Assembly: GCA_002439095.1 (NCBI GenBank)
Contig: DJOT01000043.1
Location: 87,773-151,772 of the forward strand
Source of the DNA: Bacteroidales bacterium UBA6431
GTDB lineage: Bacteria; Bacteroidota; Bacteroidia; Bacteroidales; UBA932
Length of the DNA: 64,000 nt
Reading direction: 5' to 3'
Shown: positions 9,230 to 18,835 of the stretch, piece by piece
Layout of the letters: each line of letters starts with the position of its first letter
Position numbering within the stretch: the stretch's first letter is position 1
Notes under the pieces: generated by a model
The model's database searches: none
What the model was told of the DNA's origin: nothing
Seen by the model: only the letters and a program-made list of their open reading frames with translations
Made by a program: the position numbers and the translations under genes

Positions 9230-9873
9230 TGTCTGACAAAGAACTGAAAATAGGCGAGGCCTCCAAGCCTCGCTTCGAGTTCCGCTCATTCGGGCAGGAT
9301 TTCAGCAAGGCGCACTACCGGATGTCAAGACTGTCCGTACCCGTGCCGGAAAAGGTCTGGGAGAGGGAGAGCGATGAGATCTACATCATCTCAAGGGCCA
9401 ATGACATCAACAACACCAAGATCCGCGGCGGCAAGATGGACATAAAGACTTACATCTGCACCGTGGACGGATTCGAGCAGTGGAATCCCCTTATGAAGGG
9501 GGAATTCCCGATTTCTCGCCAAGTACTTGAGGATGAAGTATTCCCGGCTTTCATGGTACCTGTACCGGCGCTTACTCAAGAAAACTATAGTTGTGATGAG
9601 TTCCTCGCTTTGGTAAAGGCCTGTCCGGATCTGGCAGCTGTCAGAGTACACAAGCAGCGTTTCGGATACATGGTCAACGGCACCATCTGCGAATTTGGCA
9701 ATGTGCTGATCAACGGGGCAAAAGTGGAGACAATCAACTCTGAATCCACCGAGATAGAGGACATACGCAAGACAGTGGCAGACTGCGGACTTGAAGGTGT
9801 GGAAAATATCAACTATCTTCAAGCCATCAAGAGGGTCATCGGAATGTCCGACAAACCCCTCGCAAACGAATAA
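9226..9873 (+). CDS. CYTH-like protein of unknown function
   Basis: 215 residues, cytoplasmic (no signal). The N-terminal 60 residues are unassigned. From residue 45 the strand pattern EIYIISR, NTKIRGGKMDIKTYI, EQWNPLMKGEFPI, then VRVHKQRFGYMVNGTICEFGNVLING and the ENINYLQAIKRVIG helix resembles the order of strands and charged residues in CYTH (triphosphate tunnel) proteins, and the next gene is an unambiguous CYTH protein. I therefore infer a divergent CYTH relative, but the ExExK signature at the N-terminus is missing, so this may be only superficial. An ATG at 9229 is an equally good start. Confidence 0.45.
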   Translation: MMSDKELKIGEASKPRFEFRSFGQDFSKAHYRMSRLSVPVPEKVWERESDEIYIISRANDINNTKIRGGKMDIKTYICTVDGFEQWNPLMKGEFPISRQVLEDEVFPAFMVPVPALTQENYSCDEFLALVKACPDLAAVRVHKQRFGYMVNGTICEFGNVLINGAKVETINSESTEIEDIRKTVADCGLEGVENINYLQAIKRVIGMSDKPLANE

Positions 9874-9879
9874 TATCAC

Positions 9880-10350
9880 ATGGGACAGGAAATTGAAAAG
9901 AAATTTCTGGTCTGCGGCGACTACAAGTCCGAGGCCACAAAAGCCACCCGCATCACCCAAGGCTACCTGAGTTCCGTACCTGAGAGGACGGTGCGCGTCA
10001 GGATCAAGGGTGACAAGGGCTACATCACAATCAAAGGAATAGGCAGCCAGAGCGGGGCGAGCCGCTTCGAATGGGAGAAGGAAATCCCGGTCGAGGATGT
10101 GCGCGAACTCCTGAAGCTGTGCGAACCGGGCATCATCGACAAGACAAGGTACATCATTCCCAAGGGCAACCACAACTTCGAGGTTGACGAGTTCTACGGC
10201 GACAACGACGGGCTCGTCGTGGCTGAAGTGGAACTCGGTGCGGAGGATGAAAGCTTCGAGCGTCCGTCGTGGCTCTCCACAGAAGTCACCGGCGACAAGC
10301 GCTACTACAACTCGATGTTGATGAAGAACCCTTACAAGAACTGGAAATAA
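9880..10350 (+). CDS. CYTH domain protein, probable inorganic triphosphatase
   Basis: 156 residues made of one CYTH domain. The signature EIEKKFLV is at residues 4-11, followed by alternating Arg/Lys/Glu strands expected to line the tunnel: RTVRVRIKGDKGYITIKG, FEWEKEIP, DKTRYII, FEVDEFYGDNDGLVVAEVEL. Small bacterial members of this family hydrolyse tripolyphosphate or nucleoside triphosphates with a divalent metal. It lies 6 bases after a CYTH-like gene and just before an anion transporter, so phosphate metabolism is the likely context. Confidence 0.85.
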   Translation: MGQEIEKKFLVCGDYKSEATKATRITQGYLSSVPERTVRVRIKGDKGYITIKGIGSQSGASRFEWEKEIPVEDVRELLKLCEPGIIDKTRYIIPKGNHNFEVDEFYGDNDGLVVAEVELGAEDESFERPSWLSTEVTGDKRYYNSMLMKNPYKNWK

Positions 10351-10352
10351 AC

Positions 10353-11876
10353 ATGGCAGAGGCCCGTAGACGCGAACATAACCCTCTCGACATGGGAAAC
10401 TACAATCTCGAGAAACTCCCGAAGATACGCAAGTCCCGATTTGAGAAAGGCATGGCCCGCATCGGCGGGCCTCTGGCAATCCTGCTCTTCATACTTTTCA
10501 ACTGGGTGCTGGACATCGGTTTTCTCCAGACCCCGGAGGAGAAGTCGATGTTGGCGATATTCCTCGCCGGCATAGTGCTGTGGATGACAGAGGCCATCCC
10601 CAGCTATCTGACATCCCTCGTCATAATATTGGCCATCGTCCTCACCGGAGTTGTCCCGCAGAAGACGGCATTCGCCCAGCTCGGACATCCGGTTATGTGG
10701 CTCAACATCCTCTCGTTTGTCCTGGCTTCGATGCTGGTCAAGACAAGGGTCGCGAAGAGATTCGCGCTGTGGTTCGTGCTCAAGTTCGGGCACACGGCCA
10801 AGGGTGTGTTTTTCAGTTTCATAGTCATCAACCTCGTCCTCTCGGCCTTCATATCGGCCACCACAGCCAAGGCGACGATACTGCTGCCCATCTTCATGGT
10901 GGTCTGCGCCATCTATGGGGCCTGCGACGGTAAGCGCAACAATTTCGGGCGCAATCTGGTGCTGCAGAACCTCTTTGAAATCAATATCGGAGCCACCGGA
11001 TTCCTCACCGGATCCGGGGCGCATCTTCTTGCCATTTCCCTATTTATGGGAGCCTACGGCTCTCCCATAGGCTACAGCGACTGGTTCATCGCCTGCTTCC
11101 CGCTTACGGTGATCATGATCCTGCTCGGCTGGCTGGTTGCGCAGAAGTGGGTGTTCCCGATGAGAAAGGAAGAACAGCGCCCGCAGATCGAAGGAGGCCT
11201 TGCAAGGCTGCGTACCGAACTTGATGCCATGGGCAGGATGACCGCCGAAGAGTACAGGGCCGTGGCCATATTCCTCGGCGTGCTGCTGCTTTGGGCCACC
11301 GACAAGCTTCACGGGATCGACGCCACGACCGTGGCTTTCATAGGGGCCGTGATCGCCCTGCTTCCGGGCATCGGCGTGGTGAAGTGGAACGATGTGGACA
11401 TCCCCTGGCACCTGATGCTCTTCTCAGCCGGCGCCTACACTCTCGGGGCCGGTCTGGATGCCACCAAACTGCCGGCCACACTTGTAGATGTCTGCTTCAA
11501 CAGTCTCGGAGTCAGTGCTCAGACACCTTTCTGGCTGCTCTATGTCATATTCACTTTCATGATGATGTACAGCGGTCTGGTCTTCCAGTCCAAGACCATG
11601 CGCACGATGATATTCATCCCCATCGCCCTCGGCGTGGAGCAGAAATTCAACCTCCCCAGGCTCAGCCTCGCATTCCCTATGGCGATGCTCATCGAGCATG
11701 TGTACGTGCTCCCGTTCAACAGCAAGCCGGCCGCCCTGCTCTACAACACCGGGCAGTACAGCTGGTCAGACACTTTCAAGTACGGCATCATCATGATGAC
11801 ACTCTGCTGGCTGCTGATCCTCCTCTGGGGCTGCACCGTCCTCCACTGGCTCGGCTACACCCCTCTCCCCTTCTGA
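10353..11876 (+). CDS. DASS/SLC13-family anion transporter
   Basis: 507 residues, about 11-12 membrane segments. Start placed at 10353 (AACATGGCAG, 2 bases after the CYTH stop) because the upstream in-frame extension only reads the CYTH gene in another frame. Family marks: AILLFILFNWVL, WMTEAIPSYLTSLVIILAI early, the hairpin segment GFLTGSGAHLLAISLF, and TLGAGLDATKLP in the second half. DASS proteins carry di- or tricarboxylates, sulfate or phosphate with Na+. The operon (phosphate-type porin, CYTH enzymes) argues for phosphate or a polyvalent anion, but this is inference. Confidence 0.82.
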   Translation: MAEARRREHNPLDMGNYNLEKLPKIRKSRFEKGMARIGGPLAILLFILFNWVLDIGFLQTPEEKSMLAIFLAGIVLWMTEAIPSYLTSLVIILAIVLTGVVPQKTAFAQLGHPVMWLNILSFVLASMLVKTRVAKRFALWFVLKFGHTAKGVFFSFIVINLVLSAFISATTAKATILLPIFMVVCAIYGACDGKRNNFGRNLVLQNLFEINIGATGFLTGSGAHLLAISLFMGAYGSPIGYSDWFIACFPLTVIMILLGWLVAQKWVFPMRKEEQRPQIEGGLARLRTELDAMGRMTAEEYRAVAIFLGVLLLWATDKLHGIDATTVAFIGAVIALLPGIGVVKWNDVDIPWHLMLFSAGAYTLGAGLDATKLPATLVDVCFNSLGVSAQTPFWLLYVIFTFMMMYSGLVFQSKTMRTMIFIPIALGVEQKFNLPRLSLAFPMAMLIEHVYVLPFNSKPAALLYNTGQYSWSDTFKYGIIMMTLCWLLILLWGCTVLHWLGYTPLPF

Positions 11877-11886
11877 CCCGCGCCTT

Positions 11887-14100
11887 TCACCTGACGGTGA
11901 ATCCGGATTCGAGAAGATCGCGGGTGCTGCCCCCGACCCAGAGTTTGTAGTCTCCGCTCTCCTGGGCGAACTGACCGTCCGCACGGGAGAACTCAAGGTC
12001 CGAAGCCTTGACGGTGAAATCCAGTGTCTGTGACTCACCGGCCTTGAGAAAGACCTTGCGGAATCCTTTGAGCTCCATCACCGGACGTGTCGTACTGCCC
12101 ACAAGATCCCTGACATAAAGTTGGGCGACCTCGCTTCCGTCACGGCTCCCGCTGTTTGTCAGCTTGACGCGCACTTTCACATCCTCACCGACATTCACCG
12201 AAGGTGTAAGAACTTCAAGTCCGGAATAAGTGAACTCCGTATAGGACAGCCCGTCACCGAACCCGTAAAGCGGTCCGTTAGGAGTGAACATGTATTTGGA
12301 GATGTATTTCTCTCCGGCATTGCGTTCAGTCTTGGCGCGTCCTGTGCTCTTGTGATTATAGCGCATCGGCAGCTGACCGACTTCGTAAGGGAACGAGAGG
12401 GTAAGTTTCCCGGAAGGATTGTAATCTCCGGAAAGCACATCCGCAAGTGCAGGGCCGGCCATGGTTCCCGGGTGCCAGGTGACAAGCAGGGCATCTGCAC
12501 GGGCGGCCTGATCGGCTATGGTCATCCCTCGCCCAGTAACAAGAAGTACAACCAAAGGTTTGCCTGTAGCAGCGACGGCATCGAACAGCTCACGCTGCGG
12601 CTCAGGGAGATCCAGCGAAGTGAGACTTGCCGCTTCTCCGCTGCATTTGTTCGGCAGCCCCAAGGCCATCAGCACGACATCCGCTCCACGCGCCAGCGAT
12701 ACGGCCCTTGCAACCCCGCCAGGTATTGATTCCAGAGCCTTGCTGCCCTCACAACTCTCTATCCTGGCTTTCGGGAAACGTTTTCTCAAGCCTGTCAGGA
12801 AAGTCACGGTACTGTCCCCCTCACCGAAGCCGGACCAGGCACCGAGCATCTCATCACCATTGTCCGCAAATGGACCGATGAGCGCAAGGCGTTCCGTTCC
12901 GGAGAGAGGCAGTATTCCTCCCTCATTTTTCAGGAGCACCATGGACTTGCGTGCCACGTCACGCGCCACTTCCTTGTTTTCAGGAAGATACATTTCCGAC
13001 TTCCAGCGTCCGTTGCCGTATCTGTACGGATCCTCGAACAATCCGAGCCTGTATTTCTGCACAAGCACCTCCCGGCACATCCGGTTCACCAACTTCTCAC
13101 TAACCTTGCCTTCACGGACAAGCTCAGCACCATGCTCGCGATAGCCGCTCAGCACCATCCCCATATTCAGATGGGCGTTCATCGCCATCGCGGCAGCCTG
13201 CTTGTCGTCAGCCGCCACGCCATGGTTGACCAGTTCAAAGATGGAACTGTAGTCCGACACCACGAAGCCGTCGAAGCCAAGTTCCCCGCGGAGCAGATCC
13301 TCAAGAAGACGCTTGTTGCCGGAAGCCGGGATTCCGTCATAGTCATTGAAAGAAGACATGACGCTGCCCGCACCGGCGTCAATGGCAGCCTTATACGGCG
13401 GGAGATAGAGGTTGCGGAACATCATCTCAGACATGTCCACTGTATTATATTCCCTGCCCGCCTCAGCCGCACCATAAGCGGCGAAATGCTTGACGCAGGC
13501 CAGAATCGTCGAAGAGTCGGAAAGGTCATCCCCTTGATAACCGGCCACCATATTCTCGGCCACACGACTACCGAGGTAAGGATCCTCTCCGGCACCTTCC
13601 GACACCCTGCCCCAACGGGAATCCGCAGCGATGTCGCACATCGGAGAGAACGTCCACGGATAGCCGTAGGCGGCGGACTCTGCGGCGGCCACCTGGGCAT
13701 AATCACGTATCGCATCCATATCCCAAGAAGAAGCCATACCGATATTCTCCGGGAAAATGATCCTGCATCCGTGTATGACATCGTAGCCGAAAAGAATCGG
13801 AATACCGAGCCGGCTGCTGTCCACGGCGAGTCTTTGGAACCTCATGATTTCTTCCGGATCCCTGATGCTCAATATGGACCCCACGCTTCCCGCTTTTATC
13901 AGGCCCTCTATGCCCGAGGACTCTCCGCCGGGACCTGTCACCATCCCGCCATGGACAGCCATCTGGCACATCTGACCAATCTTCTCTTCGAGAGTCATTC
14001 TAGACATGAGAGAGTCTACATACTTCTGCTCTTCGTTCCGCCTGTCGCACCCAAGCAGGGCGAGGAGCAAAAGAGAGAACAATAAAATCTGCTTTTTCAT
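11887..14100 (-). CDS. bglX: GH3 beta-glucosidase-type lipoprotein
   Basis: 737 residues; lipoprotein signal ending LLGC (Cys18). The GH3 barrel domain starts with MTLEEKIGQM (35-44); KHF (K204-H205) and the nucleophile Asp283 in GFDGFVVSDY are in place. The second alpha/beta domain begins near 390 (VLLKNEGGILPL) and a fibronectin-III-like C-terminal domain (residues about 630-737: VKVRVKLTNSGSRDGSEVAQLYVRD) completes the BglX layout. It should release terminal beta-linked glucose or xylose from oligosaccharides in the periplasm. It stands alone on the minus strand, convergent with the DASS gene (10 bases apart), with no SusC/D pair nearby. Confidence 0.9.
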   Translation of the reverse strand: MKKQILLFSLLLLALLGCDRRNEEQKYVDSLMSRMTLEEKIGQMCQMAVHGGMVTGPGGESSGIEGLIKAGSVGSILSIRDPEEIMRFQRLAVDSSRLGIPILFGYDVIHGCRIIFPENIGMASSWDMDAIRDYAQVAAAESAAYGYPWTFSPMCDIAADSRWGRVSEGAGEDPYLGSRVAENMVAGYQGDDLSDSSTILACVKHFAAYGAAEAGREYNTVDMSEMMFRNLYLPPYKAAIDAGAGSVMSSFNDYDGIPASGNKRLLEDLLRGELGFDGFVVSDYSSIFELVNHGVAADDKQAAAMAMNAHLNMGMVLSGYREHGAELVREGKVSEKLVNRMCREVLVQKYRLGLFEDPYRYGNGRWKSEMYLPENKEVARDVARKSMVLLKNEGGILPLSGTERLALIGPFADNGDEMLGAWSGFGEGDSTVTFLTGLRKRFPKARIESCEGSKALESIPGGVARAVSLARGADVVLMALGLPNKCSGEAASLTSLDLPEPQRELFDAVAATGKPLVVLLVTGRGMTIADQAARADALLVTWHPGTMAGPALADVLSGDYNPSGKLTLSFPYEVGQLPMRYNHKSTGRAKTERNAGEKYISKYMFTPNGPLYGFGDGLSYTEFTYSGLEVLTPSVNVGEDVKVRVKLTNSGSRDGSEVAQLYVRDLVGSTTRPVMELKGFRKVFLKAGESQTLDFTVKASDLEFSRADGQFAQESGDYKLWVGGSTRDLLESGFTVR

Positions 14101-14149
14101 TTATATGTGGTGTTTTCATGCAAGATAAGGAAAATTCCCCGGGAGATGT

Positions 14150-14157
14150 TATTTTTG
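14150..14157 (+). promoter_or_regulatory. Putative -7 element of the lipoprotein/efflux operon
   Basis: TATTTTTG matches the Bacteroidetes -7 consensus TAnnTTTG, 25 bases before the start at 14182 and in the divergent gap after bglX. A clear -33 TTTG at the usual spacing is not seen. Confidence 0.45.
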
Positions 14158-14181
14158 CACAAATTTTTACAATTCAACGAG

Positions 14182-14712
14182 ATGAAAAAAGCACTGCTGG
14201 CCGCAGCCGTGATGCTCGCGGCACTCTGCTCCTGCACGAAGGAGGGGGCAAAAAGATTTGAAGGATACTACTCCTACAAGCTCAGTGGCACGATCGAGCT
14301 GAAAGCCACGGAAGAAGAGGGCGATGCCGACCAGGACGGCACCGTCACGATAGCGCCGGACCAGCTCACGCTCACAGTAAAAAATGAGGCCGGGCAGATG
14401 AACATCCTCACCAAAGACAAGGACAACGGGGAGATGCTCATCACGATGAACGCCATCGGAGGCGACGTGACGACCATGCAGGCGACTGCCGGCTCCGACA
14501 AATTGGACATCGCCCCGACAAGCCGCAGACTTCCCGTTGAAATAACCGCAGGAAGCAGCATCTGCAACGTCATGCTGAGCGGCACGGGAGAGAAACTGGA
14601 AGATGTCGTCATCATAAACTTCACCGCCGAATCCGGTGAATACAGCTATCTCGGACGCAAGTATGAGGTAGTCGCGAGCAAGATAGAGTGTGTAGCCAGA
14701 TCCAACGACTGA
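14182..14712 (+). CDS. Hypothetical lipoprotein heading the RND efflux operon
   Basis: 176 residues; start at 14182 gives lipobox LCSC (MKKALLAAAVMLAALCSC). The mature part is predicted all-beta (FEGYYSYKLSGTIELKATEE, TVTIAPDQLTLTVKNEAGQMNILT, ESGEYSYLGRKYEVVASKIE) and may be a small lipocalin-like barrel. I recognise no family. Its stop overlaps the adaptor start (TGATG), so it is translated together with the efflux genes. Confidence 0.6.
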   Translation: MKKALLAAAVMLAALCSCTKEGAKRFEGYYSYKLSGTIELKATEEEGDADQDGTVTIAPDQLTLTVKNEAGQMNILTKDKDNGEMLITMNAIGGDVTTMQATAGSDKLDIAPTSRRLPVEITAGSSICNVMLSGTGEKLEDVVIINFTAESGEYSYLGRKYEVVASKIECVARSND

Positions 14713-15740
14713 TGAAAAAGCAACTTATTCTTCTCGCAGCAGCCGGAAGCCTCTTCTTCGGCTGCAAAGACAGGGCAGCGGACACGGACAGGACAAGCAC
14801 CCCTGTCCGGGTGAAAGTCATGAAAGTAAGCGCAGACAGCACCGTCTCCTCGAAAGCCTATGTCGGGACAGTGCAGGCCGGCAGGACCATACTCCTCTCG
14901 GCAAGGCACTCCGGCACGCTGGCGGAGCTCGATGTGAAGAAAGGAGACAGGGTCAAGGCTGGCCAGATTCTGGCCAGAATAGAATCCCGGACTGTCAAGA
15001 GCGGCTATGAGATGGCGCACGCCACACTCGCCCAGGCCGAAGACGGATACCGGAGAGCCGCCCAGGTACACAGCAGCGGAAGCATCGCTGATGTCAAGAT
15101 GGTGGAAGTGGAAACAAAGCTCAAGGAGGCCAGGGCGGCAGCCGCATCAGCAGATAAAGCCATGGAAGACTGCACAATAAAAGCACCGTTTGACGGGTAT
15201 GCCGATGAGGTCTTCCCCGAAGAGGGCATAGAGCTCGACATCCTCAGTCCTCTGGTGCGCATTGTTGATCTTTCATCTTGCGAGGTTCACTTTTCCGTCC
15301 CGGAAGGCGAGGTGGGCAGTCTTAAAGTCGGGCAGAGAATCAGTCTGGATGTAAGCGCCACAGGCGCAGAAGGCCTGAAAGGCAGGATCACCTCAAAGGG
15401 GGTCAGCGCCTCGCCGCTGTCCCACTGCTACGACTGCATAGCAGTCCTTGACAACGGTTCCCATGGACTCATGCCCGGCATGGTCTGCAAGCTCAAACTC
15501 ATAGAAGGCCTCTCACCCAGGATCATCATTCCGGCATCCGCCCTGCTCACAGACAGCGGGTGCAGATACCTCTGGCTTGCAAAGGACGGCAAGGCCATCA
15601 GGCAGGAGGTAAAGACAGGAGGGTTCGCCGGCAAGGGCGTGGTCATTACTGAAGGGCTGAAAGAAGGCGACCTGGTGATCGTGGAGGGTTATCAGAAAGT
15701 CTCTACCGGCATGGAAGTCAAGACAGAAGGGAGCCTGTGA
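14712..15740 (+). CDS. RND efflux periplasmic adaptor lipoprotein
   Basis: 342 residues. Start at 14712 (TGATG overlap with the lipoprotein) gives the lipobox LFFGC. Membrane-fusion-protein layout: lipoyl-like half GRTILLSARHSGTLAELDVKKGDRVKAGQILARIESR, a helical hairpin (about 95-150), second lipoyl half DCTIKAPFDGYADEVFPEEG, beta-barrel, and membrane-proximal VKTGGFAGKGVVITEGLKEGDLVIVEGYQKV. It should link the inner-membrane pump to the TolC-type channel encoded next. Directly coupled to the pump gene by overlap. Confidence 0.9.
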   Translation: MKKQLILLAAAGSLFFGCKDRAADTDRTSTPVRVKVMKVSADSTVSSKAYVGTVQAGRTILLSARHSGTLAELDVKKGDRVKAGQILARIESRTVKSGYEMAHATLAQAEDGYRRAAQVHSSGSIADVKMVEVETKLKEARAAAASADKAMEDCTIKAPFDGYADEVFPEEGIELDILSPLVRIVDLSSCEVHFSVPEGEVGSLKVGQRISLDVSATGAEGLKGRITSKGVSASPLSHCYDCIAVLDNGSHGLMPGMVCKLKLIEGLSPRIIIPASALLTDSGCRYLWLAKDGKAIRQEVKTGGFAGKGVVITEGLKEGDLVIVEGYQKVSTGMEVKTEGSL

Positions 15741-18700
15741 TGGAAAGCAGACGCAAATCCTTGATAGACGGGGTTATACGATATAAGCACATCGTATATC
15801 TTATCCTTGTGATGCTGATCGCTGCAGGAATCTGGGGCATCGGCAAGATGAACAAAGACGAATTCCCGACCTTCGAACTCACACAGGGCCTCGTGGCGGC
15901 AGTCTACCCCGGAGCATCCTCGCAGGAAGTCGAGCAGCAGGTGGCCAAACCCCTCGAACAGACCCTGTTCTCCATGAAGGAGGTCAACCGCAAGAACCTC
16001 CGTATAGTCTCCAAGGACGGAATATGCTACATATATGTGGATCTGACCTCCCCGATCAGCAAAAAAGACGAAGTCTGGTCCAAGATCCGCCTCAAGCTCG
16101 ACGAGATCAAGTTGACCCTTCCCCCTGGGGTGCTGGCCATAATGGTGATGGACGATTTCTCCGCCATCTCCTCCAGCCTCATAGCTCTCGAATCTGAGGA
16201 CAAGGGCTATGTGGAGATGAAAGAGTACGCTGACCGGCTCGCCGATGAGCTCAGGGAGATTCCGGAACTTGCGGCCGTCAAGATATACGGGGCCCAGGAC
16301 GAGGAGATTGCGGTGACGCTCGATCTGGAAAGACTCTCCGCCTACGGGATCAGCCCATCTTCACTCACCCTCGGCTACCAGACATCCTCTCTCCAGGTGC
16401 CGAGCGGCAGTTTCAAGACGGGCTACACCGAATCACCGATCCATGTGAGTTCCCTTGCAAGCGATGAACAGCAGGTATCCGACCGCATAGTCTACAGCGA
16501 CCCCGACGGCAACATCATACGCCTGTCCGACATCGCCACAGTGGAGCGCAGGCTCAAGGAAGCCACCTCGCTTGTGGAACAGGACGGCGGCACGGCCCTT
16601 ATACTGTCAGTCGAGATGCGTCCCGACAATGACATTGTCGCTTTCGGAAAGAAACTCGACAAGGCCATAGGCGAATACGCCCGGACACTGCCTGACAGCG
16701 TCAGGCTCTCACGCATCACGGACCAGCCCAAGGTCGTGGGGACTTCGGTGTTCTCATTCCTGCGCGACCTGGTCATATCGATGCTCGTGGTCATCCTCGT
16801 GATGCTGATGCTCTTCCCGATGCGCTCGGCGCTCATTGCAAGCTCAGGTGTTCCGGTCTGCACGGCTGTGGCCCTGGCCATCATGTACCTCACCGGGATT
16901 GACCTCAACACAGTGACACTTGCCGCACTGATAGTGGTGCTGGGGATGATAGTGGACGACGCCATCATCACCATGGACGGCTACATGGACCATCTCGGCA
17001 GGGGCAAGACCCGCATCGATGCCGCCCGGGACAGTTTCCATGAACTCATCACCCCGATGTTCATGGCGACATCCTCGATAAGCCTGATGTTCTTCCCCAT
17101 GCTGGGAATCATCTCCGGCTACCTCGGGGACTTCGTCCAACTGTTTCCATGGGTGATCGCCATAGCCCTGATGACTTCCCTGGCATACGCCACCTTCGTT
17201 GTACCGTCCCTCGAAACACGCTTCATCGGTGAGGCCAGGCCAAGCGGGGACAACATCATCACCCGGGCACAGAACAAGTTCTTCGGATGGATGCAGAACG
17301 CCTACGAGAAGGCACAGGATTTCTGTTTCCGTTTCCCGAAACTCACCATCCTCACGGGAATCGGGGCCATTGCCCTGGGACTGCTCATGTTCAGCCGTCT
17401 CAACGTCCAGATGATGCCTATGGCGGACAGGGACTTCTTCGCCGTGGAGGTCAACCTCGGAAGCGGGGCAAGGCTCTCCGAGACCCGGGAGGTGACGGAT
17501 TCCCTCCAGATGATGATGCTCCGGGACGGGAGGATAAAGTCCGTGACGGCGTTCATAGGCAGCAGCGCCCCACGCTTCAACGCCACTTATGCCCCGTCGC
17601 TGCCGTCGGAAAGTTTCGCGCAGCTCATCGTCAAGACCAGTTCCACCACTGCCACCAAGGAGCTGCTGCCGCTCTTCGAGGAAAAATACGAACATTACTT
17701 CCCGCAGGCCCTCATCCGCATCAAGCAGATGGACTACCAGGGCTCCCTGCCTGTGGAGATCATGATCAAGGGCGATGAACCGGACTCGCTCAAGAAGGTG
17801 TCCGACAAGATTCTCGGATACATGCGCACCCTCGATGACGAGCTCAAGTGGGTGCACAGCACGGCCGATGACTGCATCAGCTGCGTGGAGGTGAAACTCG
17901 ACCCTACAGCTGCAGCACAGCTCGGGGTCAACAAGGCCCTGACATCCCTCTCGCTCGCCGGAGCGTTCAATGGACAGAACATCGCCTCCGTCTGGGAAGG
18001 TGACAAGAAGATCCCGGTCAACCTCTACAGTTCTTCGGTCAGCGATGACATGGGCTACGGCACAATAGGTGACCAGTTGGTGGCGACCTCCGTGCCGGGT
18101 GTCTATGTGCCGCTCCGTCAGGTCGCGCAGATAGAGCCGGGGTTCGAACCTTCACAGAGGACACGCTATGCCGGTCAGGAGGCCGTCATCATCGCCGCCG
18201 ACATGAAGTATCTCAAGAGCCAGCCGGTGTCGATGGCCAAGATCAAGAATTTCATCTCAACCATCGACATCCCCGATGGAGTGAGCATCGAGTATGCCGG
18301 CATGTCTGCCACCAACACGGCAGTAATCCCGCAGATCGCCCTCAGTTTCATCTGCGCCGTGATGGTCCTGTTCTTCTTCCTGCTCTTCCACTTCAAGAAG
18401 ATCTCCCTCGCGATACTCACCATTGTGCTGAGTTCGCTCTGCCTGTTCGGAGCGTTCTTCGGGCTCTGGGTGTTCGGGCTTGATTTCAGCATAACTGCCG
18501 TCCTGGGACTCATAAGTCTGGTGGGCATCATAGTGCGCAACGGCATCATAATGTTCGAATACGCCGAGCAGCTCCGCTTCGAGGAAGGCGTTCCGGTCAA
18601 GGAAGCCGCGATGCTTGCGGGCAAGCGCAGGATGAGGCCGATATTCCTCACTTCCGCCACCACGGCCCTCGGAGTGCTGCCGATGATCATAAGCGGCGAT

Positions 18701-18835
18701 CTGCTCTGGCTGCCGCTGGGAGTAGTGATCTGCTTCGGCACTATGCTCTCCGTATTTCTGATAACCCTCATCATGCCGGTGTCCTACTGGCAGATTTTCA
18801 TCAAGGACAAGCGTTCCAAGGAGGTTGAAGCATGA
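15740..18835 (+). CDS. RND-family multidrug/solute efflux pump, inner-membrane subunit
   Basis: 1031 residues (start at ATG 15740, TGATG overlap; GTG at 15737 would add one residue). AcrB-type architecture: TM1 near 18-35, a large periplasmic loop, a block of TM segments about 330-540, second periplasmic loop and a final TM block about 860-1015. The proton-relay acidic pair is seen in GMIVDDAIITMDGY (near residue 405). Expected to export drugs or metabolites with proton antiport, together with the adaptor and TolC. Substrate cannot be told. Confidence 0.92.
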   Translation: MESRRKSLIDGVIRYKHIVYLILVMLIAAGIWGIGKMNKDEFPTFELTQGLVAAVYPGASSQEVEQQVAKPLEQTLFSMKEVNRKNLRIVSKDGICYIYVDLTSPISKKDEVWSKIRLKLDEIKLTLPPGVLAIMVMDDFSAISSSLIALESEDKGYVEMKEYADRLADELREIPELAAVKIYGAQDEEIAVTLDLERLSAYGISPSSLTLGYQTSSLQVPSGSFKTGYTESPIHVSSLASDEQQVSDRIVYSDPDGNIIRLSDIATVERRLKEATSLVEQDGGTALILSVEMRPDNDIVAFGKKLDKAIGEYARTLPDSVRLSRITDQPKVVGTSVFSFLRDLVISMLVVILVMLMLFPMRSALIASSGVPVCTAVALAIMYLTGIDLNTVTLAALIVVLGMIVDDAIITMDGYMDHLGRGKTRIDAARDSFHELITPMFMATSSISLMFFPMLGIISGYLGDFVQLFPWVIAIALMTSLAYATFVVPSLETRFIGEARPSGDNIITRAQNKFFGWMQNAYEKAQDFCFRFPKLTILTGIGAIALGLLMFSRLNVQMMPMADRDFFAVEVNLGSGARLSETREVTDSLQMMMLRDGRIKSVTAFIGSSAPRFNATYAPSLPSESFAQLIVKTSSTTATKELLPLFEEKYEHYFPQALIRIKQMDYQGSLPVEIMIKGDEPDSLKKVSDKILGYMRTLDDELKWVHSTADDCISCVEVKLDPTAAAQLGVNKALTSLSLAGAFNGQNIASVWEGDKKIPVNLYSSSVSDDMGYGTIGDQLVATSVPGVYVPLRQVAQIEPGFEPSQRTRYAGQEAVIIAADMKYLKSQPVSMAKIKNFISTIDIPDGVSIEYAGMSATNTAVIPQIALSFICAVMVLFFFLLFHFKKISLAILTIVLSSLCLFGAFFGLWVFGLDFSITAVLGLISLVGIIVRNGIIMFEYAEQLRFEEGVPVKEAAMLAGKRRMRPIFLTSATTALGVLPMIISGDLLWLPLGVVICFGTMLSVFLITLIMPVSYWQIFIKDKRSKEVEA

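Noticed and set aside
9391..10479. Long open frame (362 codons) on the minus strand opposite the CYTH genes
   Set aside because: It mirrors two well-supported plus-strand genes, has no recognisable motif and low-complexity His/Val-rich translation typical of antisense frames in GC-rich DNA.
13132..14085. 317-codon plus-strand frame opposite the GH3 gene
   Set aside because: The minus-strand GH3 protein has complete motifs; the plus-strand translation has none and is rich in Arg and His.
11887..14100. Polysaccharide utilisation locus around the GH3 and GH105 genes
   Set aside because: No SusC/SusD pair, no hybrid two-component regulator and no second intact carbohydrate enzyme next to either gene.
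16844..17857. 337-codon minus-strand frame within the RND pump gene
   Set aside because: Shadow of the pump gene; translation is Glu/His-rich without domains.
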